64,000 nucleotides of DNA from a virus. A model generated the notes under the pieces. The model saw nothing but the letters and a program-made list of their open reading frames with translations. It searched no databases and was not told where the DNA came from. Positions 23,680 to 31,840 of the stretch are shown here, one piece after another. The translations under genes and the position numbers were made by a program. How positions within the stretch are numbered: position 1 is the first letter of the stretch; every line of letters starts with the position of its first letter. The stretch lies in the IMG/VR virus record IMGVR_UViG_3300036785_000488, positions 1 through 64,000 of that record. One strand, written 5' to 3'.

Positions 23680-23930
23680 CCAAGAACGAGCGCAAGGCCC
23701 TGGAGCAGTGGCGCGAGTTCCTCGCCGGTCCCTGCGACGACAAGTGCCCGTCGCCGCCGCCGTACAACGGCCACAAGCACTACTCGGCGTGGTACGAGAA
23801 CAACCGCTCGACGGTGGTTGGACTGAACCACCTCTTAGAAGGCTGGGATCTCAGCTACTTCGCCAGGCTGCGTGAGCTGCAACCCACGCTTGAAGAGATC
23901 GACGCTGAGAACAAGGAAGAGTACGCGTGA
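23676..23930 (+). CDS. Small hypothetical protein
   Basis: 84 aa from ATG 23676 in an ATGA overlap (ATG 23661 is an upstream alternative). ALEQWREFLAGPCDDKCPSP has two Cys; then YSAWYENNRSTVVGL and a helical acidic tail. No family recognised. Confidence 0.75.
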   Translation: MTKNERKALEQWREFLAGPCDDKCPSPPPYNGHKHYSAWYENNRSTVVGLNHLLEGWDLSYFARLRELQPTLEEIDAENKEEYA

Positions 23931-24100
23931 GCACCATCATCCGCTACACCAACCCAGAGCGTCGCCCCAACGGTACGTACCGCTGCGTCGCCTGCCTGAC
24001 CATCCACACCAACGCCGACGACGCCCGGAACTGCGCCGTCGCTGACCATGAGAAGAAAGCCAAGGCTGTGAAAGCAGCGAAGAGAGGAAAGAAGAAGTGA
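23927..24100 (+). CDS. 57-aa zinc microprotein with Lys-rich tail
   Basis: GTG 23927 overlaps the upstream TGA (GTGA) and the stop at 24098-24100 overlaps the next start the same way. Product: YRCVACLTIHTNADD, then NCAVADHEKKAKA and KAAKRGKKK. CVAC plus C...H gives a probable zinc finger followed by a basic tail, suggesting nucleic-acid binding. Below typical gene-calling length but well supported by double coupling. Confidence 0.75.
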   Translation: MSTIIRYTNPERRPNGTYRCVACLTIHTNADDARNCAVADHEKKAKAVKAAKRGKKK

Positions 24101-24396
24101 GGGAAGCAACTGACAACCACGTCTACGAGGTCGAGCCTCGCCTGGGGGACAAGCGTGCCCTCATGATCGAGGCGTCCAAGGGCAAGGGCCGCGGCAAGGA
24201 CCAGGACACCAGCGCGCTGCTGCGCTCGGCGGTCGCCTTCGCCGTCGCGTTGATGGAGGACCCCACCCTCAACCCCGAGTGGGACGACGACCCCGAGTGG
24301 ACGAGCATGGGCGTGTACCACACGTACCCCAAGGCGGGGCCGGTGCGCCGCTACGTCGGTGAGGTCAAGGACGGTCGTTTGGTGCGGCCCTCATGA
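24097..24396 (+). CDS. Hypothetical protein
   Basis: 99 aa from GTG 24097 (GTGA overlap). Basic linker KGKGRGKDQD, a helix SALLRSAVAFAVALMED and a C-terminal beta part (RRYVGEVKDGRLVRP). No family recognised. Coupled on both sides. Confidence 0.75.
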   Translation: MREATDNHVYEVEPRLGDKRALMIEASKGKGRGKDQDTSALLRSAVAFAVALMEDPTLNPEWDDDPEWTSMGVYHTYPKAGPVRRYVGEVKDGRLVRPS

Positions 24397-24653
24397 GCTT
24401 CGCCGTACAGCGGTTCACGATAGAAGGCAGGTGGGAGGACGCGGGGGAGTACCCCAACACGGCGTCCACCACCATCACCCACGCCCGTGAATGCACCAAG
24501 CACTACGGCACGCCGTACCGTGCCATCGTGCGTGAGACCGACCAGGTGCTCGCTGCCTTTGAGAAGGTGGAGGTGTCTCCTGGGCACGAACGGCATACCG
24601 GCAAGGTCCGTCGCTGGAAGGACGAAGAGAACACAGAGGGTGAGGATCAGTGA
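24393..24653 (+). CDS. Hypothetical protein
   Basis: 86 aa from ATG 24393 (ATGA overlap). FAVQRFTIEGRWEDAGEY, then ITHARECTKHYGTPYRAIVR; an alpha/beta layout without catalytic motif. Charged C-terminus. Coupled by GTGA to the DUF6283-like gene that follows. Confidence 0.75.
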   Translation: MSFAVQRFTIEGRWEDAGEYPNTASTTITHARECTKHYGTPYRAIVRETDQVLAAFEKVEVSPGHERHTGKVRRWKDEENTEGEDQ

Positions 24654-25033
24654 TCCGCAAACAACCATGCTCAAGCTGCCCCTATCGCCAGGACGCGCCA
24701 TCGGGCCTGTGGTCCGCTGAGACCTACGACAAGCTCATCCCCTACGACGAACCGACCTGGGGGCAACCCGTGGCACCCTTCGCCTGCCATGCCACGCCGG
24801 AGCACGAGTGTCACGGCTGGGCCGTGTGCCACTCCAACCGGGGCGCTGAGAACGAGCTGCTCGCTCTGCGATTCGCAGGAAGGGCGAACGAGGAGATCCC
24901 AGAGGCGGCTGTGCCGCTGTTCAGCTCGGGCACCGAGGCGGCAGAGCACGGCAAGCGTGACCTTGAGGAACCCTCCCAGGACACCAAGGACGCCGCTGCC
25001 AAGCTCATGAACAAGTACGACAGGCTTCGCTGA
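24650..25033 (+). CDS. DUF6283-like zinc-binding protein
   Basis: 127 aa from GTG 24650 (GTGA overlap). The opening KQPCSSCPYRQDAPSGLW, then AETYDKL, PFACHATPEHECHGWAVCH match the DUF6283 pattern: PCxxCPYR, a FxCH element and CxGW, giving four Cys and several His for metal binding. The family is frequent in actinophages and has no known function. The C-terminal half is helical and acidic. Confidence 0.85.
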   Translation: MIRKQPCSSCPYRQDAPSGLWSAETYDKLIPYDEPTWGQPVAPFACHATPEHECHGWAVCHSNRGAENELLALRFAGRANEEIPEAAVPLFSSGTEAAEHGKRDLEEPSQDTKDAAAKLMNKYDRLR

Positions 25034-25137
25034 TGTGGTGGCAAGTAGTCGGATGGATCACGAGCACCACCGGTTTCGTCATTATCGGCTGGTGGCTGCG
25101 AGGCAAATGGGAGGGACGCAATGTCCAAGTTCACTGA
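25033..25137 (+). CDS. 34-aa single-pass membrane microprotein
   Basis: ATG 25033 overlaps the upstream TGA (TGATG). The product MWWQVVGWITSTTGFVIIGW continues with WLRGKWEGRNVQVH: one hydrophobic helix followed by a basic tail. It overlaps the next gene by 17 nt. Short phage membrane peptides of this type are common; this one is supported by coupling and composition only. Confidence 0.55.
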   Translation: MWWQVVGWITSTTGFVIIGWWLRGKWEGRNVQVH

Positions 25138-25324
25138 TGCTCAGAACGACCCCGAGTTCCGGGCACGCGCCATCGCACGGGGCAAGCGCACCGTCTTCCT
25201 GGACGTGTCATGCCCGTGCGGATCGAACCTCTTCGCTGAACCTGGGACCGGCGAGACTGTCTGCGACAAGTGTGGCCGACACTTCATCCGTTTCGGACGT
25301 CGCTGGGTCGTCCAGGAGAACTGA
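25121..25324 (+). CDS. Zinc-ribbon protein
   Basis: 67 aa from ATG 25121, preceded by GGGAGGGA. SCPCGSNLF and VCDKCGRHFIRFGRRW form a four-cysteine ribbon with a basic end. Small zinc ribbons like this may bind RNA polymerase or DNA; no closer assignment possible. Confidence 0.8.
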   Translation: MSKFTDAQNDPEFRARAIARGKRTVFLDVSCPCGSNLFAEPGTGETVCDKCGRHFIRFGRRWVVQEN

Positions 25325-25385
25325 CAACGACATCATGGACTGGTCGCAGAAGGTCAAACGGCTCACATCCCCAGGAGGACCCCCA

Positions 25386-25724
25386 ATGGACATCGACATC
25401 AAGCTGCAGTGGCACTCGCCTGAGGAGATGTTCGCCGCCATCTTCATGCGTGACGGCAAGGAGTGGTACCTCGACGGTGCGCTCGTGGGCTTGGACGGCG
25501 ACCCAGGCGACGCTGTGAAGGATCTGATCGAACTCGCTATTCACCTGGTGACCGAGGGCGAGAACTTCCTCACCAACGGACCCATCTCCCTGGAGGACCG
25601 TGTCTGGCTGTTCAAGCTGCTCGACCAGGGGACCATCGCAGCCTCGGACGAGAGCAAGATGTATCTCGCCATACGCTATGCGTGCGGCGACATCGACCCC
25701 TACCAGTTCAGACTCGTCAAGTAG
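25386..25724 (+). CDS. Conserved actinophage hypothetical protein
   Basis: 112 aa from ATG 25386, chosen because AGGAGG lies 7 nt upstream (ATG 25335 is in frame but weaker). DIKLQWHSPEEMFAAIFM and EWYLDGALVGLDGD, followed by helices, is a pattern I have seen in several actinophage genomes without assigned function. It is the last rightward gene of the block and its end overlaps the convergent gene by 8 nt. Confidence 0.8.
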   Translation: MDIDIKLQWHSPEEMFAAIFMRDGKEWYLDGALVGLDGDPGDAVKDLIELAIHLVTEGENFLTNGPISLEDRVWLFKLLDQGTIAASDESKMYLAIRYACGDIDPYQFRLVK

Positions 25725-26043
25725 CAGGCTCGTCGGTCACCAGGAGCACCGCCGTCTGGTCATCCTCGCTCAGCTCAGGCTCGCTGTCGCTCGCTGCTGA
25801 CTGATCGCATGCCGTACACAGTGTGGACTCCGGCATCGAGTACGAGCCGACGAGCACCGGCACGACGAACTGACGGGCGCAGAGCAGGCAGGGCACGCTG
25901 ATCGTCACGACCTCGCTCTGCAGATCCTCCAGGGAGAGCTTGAGAGCGTCGCAGGGGATGCCTGCGCTCTCCATGGAACTGCACGCGCGCTCCAGGTCGT
26001 ACAGAGCATTGCGCCTACGAATCAGCTCGGACTTGGTCGTCAT
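25717..26043 (-). CDS. Zinc-binding hypothetical protein
   Basis: 108 aa from ATG 26043. Helical start (TTKSELIRRRNALYDLERAC), then VPCLLCARQFVVPVLVG and LCTACDQS, giving two CxxC pairs about 25 residues apart, as in a small zinc ribbon. Acidic tail. Last gene of the leftward block 25717-28238. Confidence 0.8.
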   Translation of the reverse strand: MTTKSELIRRRNALYDLERACSSMESAGIPCDALKLSLEDLQSEVVTISVPCLLCARQFVVPVLVGSYSMPESTLCTACDQSAASDSEPELSEDDQTAVLLVTDEPAT

Positions 26044-26224
26044 CGATCCTCCTCACGTACACCTCGACGTGCTTGTCGGGACAGGGACACAGCTCTGAGT
26101 GGACGTCGCCGTAGCTCTTCTCGCCACGCTTGATCTTGCGGTCGGGGTAGGCGACGTCGGGCCGGTGGATGCCGATGATGCTGGCGTGCGTGTAGCCGAT
26201 GAAGATCATGTGCCGCTTGATCAT
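26015..26224 (-). CDS. Small hypothetical protein
   Basis: 69 aa from ATG 26224 (ATGA overlap). KRHMIFIGYTHASIIGIHRP, then KIKRGEKSYGD and CPCPDKHVEVYVRRI; two Cys and His could bind metal. It overlaps the next gene by 29 nt. No family recognised. Confidence 0.7.
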   Translation of the reverse strand: MIKRHMIFIGYTHASIIGIHRPDVAYPDRKIKRGEKSYGDVHSELCPCPDKHVEVYVRRIDDDQVRADS

Positions 26225-26571
26225 GGGAACCCCCTCACTTGTACCCAGTGCCACACCATCACTGCACTGGCTCGGTAGCTGCACCCACCGTCGGGGTCAC
26301 ACTTCTCGTTGCACCAGTAGTCGTGGTTCTCCAGGTGGCCGATCCCACCGATCACAGCTCGCAGCGAACACTCGCGGTGCACCGGCCCGTAGTGCGGCTT
26401 GCCGTTGGCCGGGATCGCACCCATGAACGTGCCCTGGTCGCCGTCGTTGATCTTCTCGGTACAGAGCACGCAGGGATCACCCACAGGGGTCGGCACCTGG
26501 ATGTTGTTCTCACAGATGTCCGACGGCCACGGTTCACCGAAGTACGTCTCCCACCATTCCAGGTCGCTCAC
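26221..26571 (-). CDS. Actinophage conserved zinc-binding protein
   Basis: 116 aa from GTG 26571 (GTGA overlap). GDPCVLCTEKINDGDQG, HYGPVHRECSLRAVIGGIGH, WCNEKCDPDGGCSYR: the CxxC, HxEC, GGIxHL and CDPDGG elements match a family I know as very common in actinophages (often next to small Cys-rich genes). It should bind two or more zinc ions. Function unknown. Confidence 0.85.
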   Translation of the reverse strand: MSDLEWWETYFGEPWPSDICENNIQVPTPVGDPCVLCTEKINDGDQGTFMGAIPANGKPHYGPVHRECSLRAVIGGIGHLENHDYWCNEKCDPDGGCSYRASAVMVWHWVQVRGFP

Positions 26572-26909
26572 CGCAGCTCGGGCGACGCTGTTGACTCCAT
26601 CAGCTCAATGCTCTGGATGGTGATGAGTGAGTACCTGTTCTTCTTGTCATGGTCGAGGATCAAGTACGCAGAGTCAGAGCTGGGGTGGCTGTTGATCTCG
26701 GTGAGCCTGCCAGCTACCGGCTCACGATCACCGTTGAACGTGAGCCGCACGAGCTTGCCCATGTATTGCGCCGCCTGGCCGACGTCAGGTTGTCCCATGG
26801 CGTCACGCGCTGCTTTGATGAACTCCTCCTGGAGACGAGGAGCCGCGACATTGCTGGCCCCACTGCGACGCACTGGGGTGGCCTCGATAGGGACGATCTC
26901 GTCAGACAT
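26568..26909 (-). CDS. Hypothetical protein
   Basis: 113 aa from ATG 26909; the long frame upstream to 27233 is a shadow of the neighbour. Helix APRLQEEFIKAARDAMGQ, then beta-rich GKLVRLTFNGDREPVAGRLT and AYLILDHDKKNRYSLITIQS, a small beta-barrel-like (Sm-like?) appearance. No family assigned. Confidence 0.75.
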   Translation of the reverse strand: MSDEIVPIEATPVRRSGASNVAAPRLQEEFIKAARDAMGQPDVGQAAQYMGKLVRLTFNGDREPVAGRLTEINSHPSSDSAYLILDHDKKNRYSLITIQSIELMESTASPELR

Positions 26910-27312
26910 CGGGTGTCTCACCGGAGTAGTCAGGGTGCTGTGTTGCCATGTGGCGCTCGACATTGGCGAAGTGGCGATTGCAGCACGGACACACTCCCTT
27001 GCCGATCCTTCGCTTGAGCTTGGTGATCTGTCCCTTGGTAGCGGAATGCGAACGACGTTCCCGTTCCACCTCTTCACGCAACCGTCGTGTGCGTGTCTGT
27101 TCAGCGTCGAGCTGAGCGGTAAGACGCTGGGCACGGCTTTGACCGGCTGGCGTGTGTTGATGGCCGAGAGGACAATAGATGAAGTACGACCGTCCGTCAT
27201 CGTGCTCTCGTTGTTGGAAGTTACGAAGATCACTCGGCACGGCGTGGTTGATCCCGCACCAACACGTCATCACGACCAGAGTGTCGGTGAAACTTACGGT
27301 CAGTTCACTCAC
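26902..27312 (-). CDS. Actinophage zinc-finger protein (GVCPCCNRxFxNxxRHM type)
   Basis: 136 aa from GTG 27312 (8-nt overlap, GAGGTGG upstream). TCWCGINHAVP and YFIYCPLGHQHTPAG form an N-terminal Cys/His set; residues about 60-95 are coiled coil; the end GVCPCCNRHFANVERHMATQ is a near-C2H2 finger (CPCC...HM..QH). I know this architecture as a widespread actinophage family without assigned function; DNA binding is likely. Confidence 0.85.
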   Translation of the reverse strand: MSELTVSFTDTLVVMTCWCGINHAVPSDLRNFQQREHDDGRSYFIYCPLGHQHTPAGQSRAQRLTAQLDAEQTRTRRLREEVERERRSHSATKGQITKLKRRIGKGVCPCCNRHFANVERHMATQHPDYSGETPDV

Positions 27313-27466
27313 TGGGCACCACCTCATGAATCACCGTCACGGCTCTGCGTAGCTCTTCCATGGCCTCCCACAGGTCATTGGACGAGTGACTTTTTTCCGC
27401 TTGTAGTTCGGCGTCCCAGGCGTGCAGTACATGCCTGGCGGCAGCAAGCAGCTCTCGCTCACTCAT
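27305..27466 (-). CDS. Short helical protein
   Basis: 53 aa from ATG 27466 (ATGA overlap). ERELLAAARHVLHAWDAELQ and EAMEELRRAVTVIHEV make two amphipathic helices. No motif. Coupled to both neighbours. Confidence 0.65.
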   Translation of the reverse strand: MSERELLAAARHVLHAWDAELQAEKSHSSNDLWEAMEELRRAVTVIHEVVPSE

Positions 27467-27870
27467 GAAAAAACTACGTCTTGTCGGTACGACGCAGCAG
27501 TGCGAAGGCCGCGGGCGAACTGCTGAGTGAGCAGCAACCACGATGGCGATTTTTCTGGGCTGTGTTCAGACATCATCTTCATCTCCAGCTCCTCCAGCCG
27601 ATGAGCCAAGAATGGACAGTGCGTGTGCTTGATGAGGCCCTTATGCTCCTCGTGCGCCAGCAAGATGATCAGCGGATCTTCTGGTGCACCGTTGGGCCAT
27701 TCACCCAGGAGATCGGCATCACTGAAGAGGTCGTAACGAAGGTCTGGAAAGACCGGCCCACCGGTATTGCGATAATCCAGTAGGTCGTACCCACCGTAGA
27801 GCGCCCACAGCAGTCGTAAGGCATCGAACTGCTTGGCGGGTCCGGTGAAGCAGCCATGACTGACGTTCAC
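27463..27870 (-). CDS. Hypothetical protein
   Basis: 135 aa from GTG 27870, immediately next to the upstream stop. Tyr/Leu-rich N-terminal half (LLWALYGGYDLLDYR), DPLIILLAHEEHKGLIKHTH in the middle, helical C-terminus. No family recognised. Confidence 0.75.
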   Translation of the reverse strand: MNVSHGCFTGPAKQFDALRLLWALYGGYDLLDYRNTGGPVFPDLRYDLFSDADLLGEWPNGAPEDPLIILLAHEEHKGLIKHTHCPFLAHRLEELEMKMMSEHSPEKSPSWLLLTQQFARGLRTAASYRQDVVFS

Positions 27871-28026
27871 TTATTTCCCCTCATAGTCTTCCCAATGTAC
27901 CCCCACAAGCTGTGGTTGGGCAGGGTTAGGTTTCTCGGGGAAGAGCAGAGCGGCGAGAGCTGCCTTTAGGTCAGTCAGCTCCTCGCGCAACCGCGCGTTC
28001 TCAACAACAAGTTGCTGGTCGTTCAT
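27871..28026 (-). CDS. Short coiled-coil protein
   Basis: 51 aa from ATG 28026 (TGATG overlap). MNDQQLVVENARLREELTDL continues as a leucine-heptad coiled coil, then a Pro-rich end. Similar in style to the coiled-coil genes at 8236-8970. Confidence 0.65.
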   Translation of the reverse strand: MNDQQLVVENARLREELTDLKAALAALLFPEKPNPAQPQLVGVHWEDYEGK

Positions 28027-28238
28027 CAATGCGCCAAGGGAGAGACCGTGATGCTGGCGACCTGTGAGTCGAGAAGGTCGACCCAACCGAACAGTGTCTG
28101 AATGTGATACGTCCCCCCGTTATACGGGTAGGGACTAGCCGGGACCGCAGGCGCTGGGGGGGCGTAGGACGCCATGCGGTAGCTCACTCCTTGGATCACA
28201 CGACCATCGGTAGTGATGACAGTGGCTTGTACAGGCAT
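28026..28238 (-). CDS. Small protein downstream of the LamG gene
   Basis: 70 aa from ATG 28238 with AGGAGG 6 nt upstream. Beta-like with a Pro/Tyr-rich middle (APPAPAVPASPYPYNGG), then QTLFGWVDLLDSQVASITVS. Probably structural, given its position 2 nt after the LamG protein; no family recognised. Confidence 0.75.
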   Translation of the reverse strand: MPVQATVITTDGRVIQGVSYRMASYAPPAPAVPASPYPYNGGTYHIQTLFGWVDLLDSQVASITVSPLAH

Positions 28239-28240
28239 AG

Positions 28241-31090
28241 TCAACCTCCTGTGGCTTTGAAGTGTGCGGCGAGTTCGTTGATCGACAGCGCACGGTTGTA
28301 GATAGCGACGTGCGCCAGGTCTCCGGTCATCCACTGCGTCGTGCGCGCGCCGCGGCCCATGCGCCAGTACAAGGCTGCTTGAGCTTGACGCGCTGTTAGC
28401 TGAGTAGTGGTTCTCAGTGCACCATCTCGGTAGATGTAGAGATTCGTACCGTCAAAGATGAAGGCACCGTGGTGCCAGTTACCGTCAGCGGTGCTTGCAA
28501 CATCTTGAGGAGCGTTCTGCGGCCCGCCCCAACAGATTCCGTTCAACAAGCCAGTGGTCGGCCATGAACTCAGCGATGCGTTATACGTCCCCGTTGGAGT
28601 ACCGGTGGTCGAACTGTTCAACTCCACCATAACGCCGCCTGTCGAAGTCGATTGAATGCGGTACCACAACTCGATGGTGAACGGCGTGCCGTAGACGACT
28701 GTCTCTGCGACTGTCTCGACCAGTGAACCACCCGTACCGTCGAAGTGCGCCGATCCAGGACTAGCTCCCCAGGGATCAGCACCACCGAAGATGACGACGC
28801 CGTACAACTGAGCCGTCTTGCTTGCACCCGAGGAGTCAGCAGCAGTGGTCGAGTGGAGTGCTTCGTTGAGCTTCCAGTACGCAGCAGGGGCTGACTGTAG
28901 GACGGCGGCACTGTACGAAGTGTTGAGGTTCGTCACCTGCATGCCCGCCTTGACGTTCATGGCAATCGAGTTCGTCGGGACCCCTCTGCCGGTGTTGTAG
29001 TGCTGTGCGATCTCAGTCGGAGTCAGAGGGCGGTTGTAGACAGCCATGTGCGACAGACTGCCGAGAAGTGACCCCCACTGACGGTTTGAGTACCCGAGTC
29101 GCCAGTAGCCCATAGGCATCGTGAACGGTTGCTGACCGGCGAGAGCCTGCTGCGCCCGCAGTGATCCGTTCCGATAGATCTGTCCTGTTGTCGTCGCAGC
29201 GTTGTACACGTACACCAGGTGGTACCACTGATTGTCCGAGGAGACTTCACCCGCCCCAGCGATCCCTGAACCGGTGGAACCGAAGATGTATCCGTAGGAT
29301 CCTCCCGACCACAGACCAGTCGTGGCTGAACGTACAGCGTTATTGCTCGGGTTGTTGGCAGGGCTGGCGACGGTCGGACCTTCGGGGAGGAAGTCCATGA
29401 ACCCGGTACCGATTGTGTTGCTCCTGAACCAACACTCGATGCTGAACGAGTTGGGTATCTGTTCCTGGTAGTTCCTGACGATCTGGTTCGACGCAGCGGC
29501 ACCTGTCCCAGTCACAGCGTCCGTTGTGCTCCAAGGATCGGTTGCGCCAATGGTGAGCGTTGAACCGATGACCGTTGTGCCTCCAGGCGGCTGTGTATTG
29601 AGCCGCCAGTACAGATCGGGGTTCGATGACCGCACGGCGCTGGCGTAGAGCGCAGCGGTTGGGAGTGGGGGAGCAGCGGTGTAGTGGCTGATGATCTCGG
29701 CATACGGGAGCGCCCGACCGTACGCCGCCACGAAGCACAGGTTCCCCATGAACGGGTTCGCCGCTCCCTGACTCACTCCCCGACCGACATGCCAGCAGCC
29801 CTGGAATGGGACAGGCACCGTGGCGTTCGTTGCCGAGGCAAGTACACCGTCGACATAGAACGACCACGTCTGAATACCGTCGTACGTGGCAGCAATGTGA
29901 TGCCAGCCACCGTCACCCGCTGTGGCGGGGCCGATCTGAGGGCCGAGAACGGAAGCACCGCCACCACCTGTTCCAGACGGGGGATTAACGCGGGCGAACG
30001 TGTTCACTCCTACACCCGGTCCCTGGAGAAGGATCGACGGTCCATAACTGGGATTGCTGGTTGGGAATCCGGTGGTGTCCACGTTGAACTCCATCGGTAC
30101 GGATGAGATTGACCCAGTAGTCGCCGGGTTGGTCTGCATCCAGAACTCCATGGTGTATGCGCCACCACGGGGCCAGGGCTGGGTCGGATTCTGGAGAAGG
30201 TGACTGATGTTGGGGGCGGCACCTGTCCCGTTGAAGTACGCCGCACGGTGACCGCCCCACGGGTCCAGGGCAGTACCGAAGGCCACGGTGCCGAACACCT
30301 TGGCGTCAGCCGGTGCGACGTTCAGGGGCCAGAACAACTGGTTCGGGTTCGACGCTTGCACCGCCGCCTGGTAGACCGACCAACCGTCGACCATTGCCAC
30401 AGACAGGCTGGACGTGGCAGCCATGTTGGGACCGTTGGACCACCAGTCGTCCGGTTCGGGATCCAGGATCGACTCACTGACGAGATCGACCTCGGGGAAC
30501 CAGTCGGCCTGGGAGGTCACCACGGTCTCACCGGTCATGATGACTGTGGCCTGCACCAGGTCGTCGGCGGTGACACTCATGTCACCCTCTCCAACGAGAG
30601 TGACGCTCGGCGTGGTGGTGATCGGGATCGTGTCGGGCGTGAGCGTCGTGGTGGCCTGCATGCCGACCTGGACGGCCACATCAGGTGTGAGCGGCGGCGG
30701 GGGCAGGGGCGAAGGCGCGGGGGTGTACACCTCCCCGGTGAACTCAAAGATCCAAGCAGTGTCCCAGGCGTCGGCTGGCCCAGCGACGAGCGGACTCTGG
30801 CCGACCAGTGCGTAAACCGCTTGGAGGCCCTGAGACAGCACAGTATCTGCCGGGGCGTTGGGATCGAAGTTCTGCCGAGACGGCACGTTGAAGAGCACCT
30901 CGGTGCCAGGAACCAGCGGCACCATCTCGACCACCTGACGCTCACCGTCGAGCGGGCCGTCCTGGAGGAGCATCATCACCGGAGTGCCGACCGGGCCGAC
31001 ATGGGCGGCGGCGAAGAGCGTCGAGCTGGCAGCGAGGTTGACCGACACGACATTGAGAGCCGAGGTCGCAGCCAACGTGACCGTGGTCAT
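28241..31090 (-). CDS. Large LamG/concanavalin-like repeat protein (virion appendage)
   Basis: 949 aa from ATG 31090. After about 245 Thr/Ala-rich residues (TLAATSALNVVSVNLAAS...), three LamG-type jelly-roll domains follow at roughly 248-470, 478-700 and 730-949. Each starts xxxWxLN (QLFWPLN, DLYWRLN, AAYWKLN), carries DPWG/DPWS, FxxxFWMQTN/ECWFRSN/ELWYRIQ, WHH or WYHLVYVY, and ends GxLxxxAxYxRxLxxxEI. LamG domains bind carbohydrate; here the likely target is the host envelope. A -10-like TACACT lies 7 nt before the ATG. Confidence 0.9.
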   Translation of the reverse strand: MTTVTLAATSALNVVSVNLAASSTLFAAAHVGPVGTPVMMLLQDGPLDGERQVVEMVPLVPGTEVLFNVPSRQNFDPNAPADTVLSQGLQAVYALVGQSPLVAGPADAWDTAWIFEFTGEVYTPAPSPLPPPPLTPDVAVQVGMQATTTLTPDTIPITTTPSVTLVGEGDMSVTADDLVQATVIMTGETVVTSQADWFPEVDLVSESILDPEPDDWWSNGPNMAATSSLSVAMVDGWSVYQAAVQASNPNQLFWPLNVAPADAKVFGTVAFGTALDPWGGHRAAYFNGTGAAPNISHLLQNPTQPWPRGGAYTMEFWMQTNPATTGSISSVPMEFNVDTTGFPTSNPSYGPSILLQGPGVGVNTFARVNPPSGTGGGGASVLGPQIGPATAGDGGWHHIAATYDGIQTWSFYVDGVLASATNATVPVPFQGCWHVGRGVSQGAANPFMGNLCFVAAYGRALPYAEIISHYTAAPPLPTAALYASAVRSSNPDLYWRLNTQPPGGTTVIGSTLTIGATDPWSTTDAVTGTGAAASNQIVRNYQEQIPNSFSIECWFRSNTIGTGFMDFLPEGPTVASPANNPSNNAVRSATTGLWSGGSYGYIFGSTGSGIAGAGEVSSDNQWYHLVYVYNAATTTGQIYRNGSLRAQQALAGQQPFTMPMGYWRLGYSNRQWGSLLGSLSHMAVYNRPLTPTEIAQHYNTGRGVPTNSIAMNVKAGMQVTNLNTSYSAAVLQSAPAAYWKLNEALHSTTAADSSGASKTAQLYGVVIFGGADPWGASPGSAHFDGTGGSLVETVAETVVYGTPFTIELWYRIQSTSTGGVMVELNSSTTGTPTGTYNASLSSWPTTGLLNGICWGGPQNAPQDVASTADGNWHHGAFIFDGTNLYIYRDGALRTTTQLTARQAQAALYWRMGRGARTTQWMTGDLAHVAIYNRALSINELAAHFKATGG

Positions 31091-31097
31091 TGAACCG

Positions 31098-31238
31098 AGT
31101 GTACGAAGCCCTCAGTGCTCAACCGAGGACACGCGTGAAAAAAATTTCTCGGAGCTACCTACGCCGTCTGATCATGAGCGTGCTCACCACAATCCAGACC
31201 GCCAGGCCCAGAGCAAGGATGACGATCAGGAGATGCGC
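31098..31238 (-). other. Short gap with T-run and orphan membrane-peptide frame
   Basis: Between the Pro-rich gene and LamG gene. A leftward frame directly after the TAA at 31239 encodes LLIVILALGLAVWIVVSTLM then RRRR and stops at TAG 31155, but has no ATG/GTG/TTG start before its helix. A 7-nt A-run (31138-31144, T-run on the transcript) follows, resembling a weak terminator. Confidence 0.35.
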
Positions 31239-31781
31239 TTACTTGACCGGCGAGACGTACTCGGGTGGGCTGAACGGCGGCAGGTTGCCCGTCAGGAACG
31301 CCACCAGCTTCTCCTTCAACTCGTCGGTCCACTCACCGTCACCACCGTCGCCGCCCAGCGGCGGCAACACGATGGGGTGCGCCGGAACGACCGGGATGTA
31401 GATCGGGTGCTCAGGGCTGAGTCCTGAGTCGGGCGGCGGCGGCACCGGGATGTAGATCGGCGGCGTCGGGAAAGGCTCGTTGGCCCCGCCCCAGGTGCCC
31501 AGTGGCGGCAAGCCACCAGGTGCAATCGGGTGCGACGGCCCCGGCTGTGGTCCCGGCCCACCGATGTCGACGTACTCAGGAGGCTGACCACCCCAGGTAC
31601 CCAGCGGCGGCAGCGTCGGGAAGTAGATGGGCGGTGTCGGGAACGGCTCGTTTCCACCACCCCAGATACCTGGAGGGAAGACATCAGGCGGCGGGTCTAC
31701 CGGCAGATAGATCGGGGGCATGGGGTGGGCGTCAGCGGGGGCGGGGACGTACGCCTCAACGACTACGAACTGCTTGGGCAT
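31239..31781 (-). CDS. Proline-rich repeat structural protein
   Basis: 180 aa from ATG 31781, with GAAAGGA 9 nt upstream. Repeats of the type EPFPTPPIYxPxxPPLGTWG occur at least twice, with PPPD and HPIYIPVVPAHPIVLPP, giving an extended polyproline rod; the last 35 residues are helical (DELKEKLVAFLTGNLPPFSP). Similar Pro-rich proteins accompany tail or head genes in actinophages. A virion role is inferred. Confidence 0.8.
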   Translation of the reverse strand: MPKQFVVVEAYVPAPADAHPMPPIYLPVDPPPDVFPPGIWGGGNEPFPTPPIYFPTLPPLGTWGGQPPEYVDIGGPGPQPGPSHPIAPGGLPPLGTWGGANEPFPTPPIYIPVPPPPDSGLSPEHPIYIPVVPAHPIVLPPLGGDGGDGEWTDELKEKLVAFLTGNLPPFSPPEYVSPVK

Positions 31782-31840
31782 GGGCTGGTCCTTTCGTTCA
31801 GGCTCAGTCTTACAGGCGTGGCTTAACGCAGCGTGACCAC

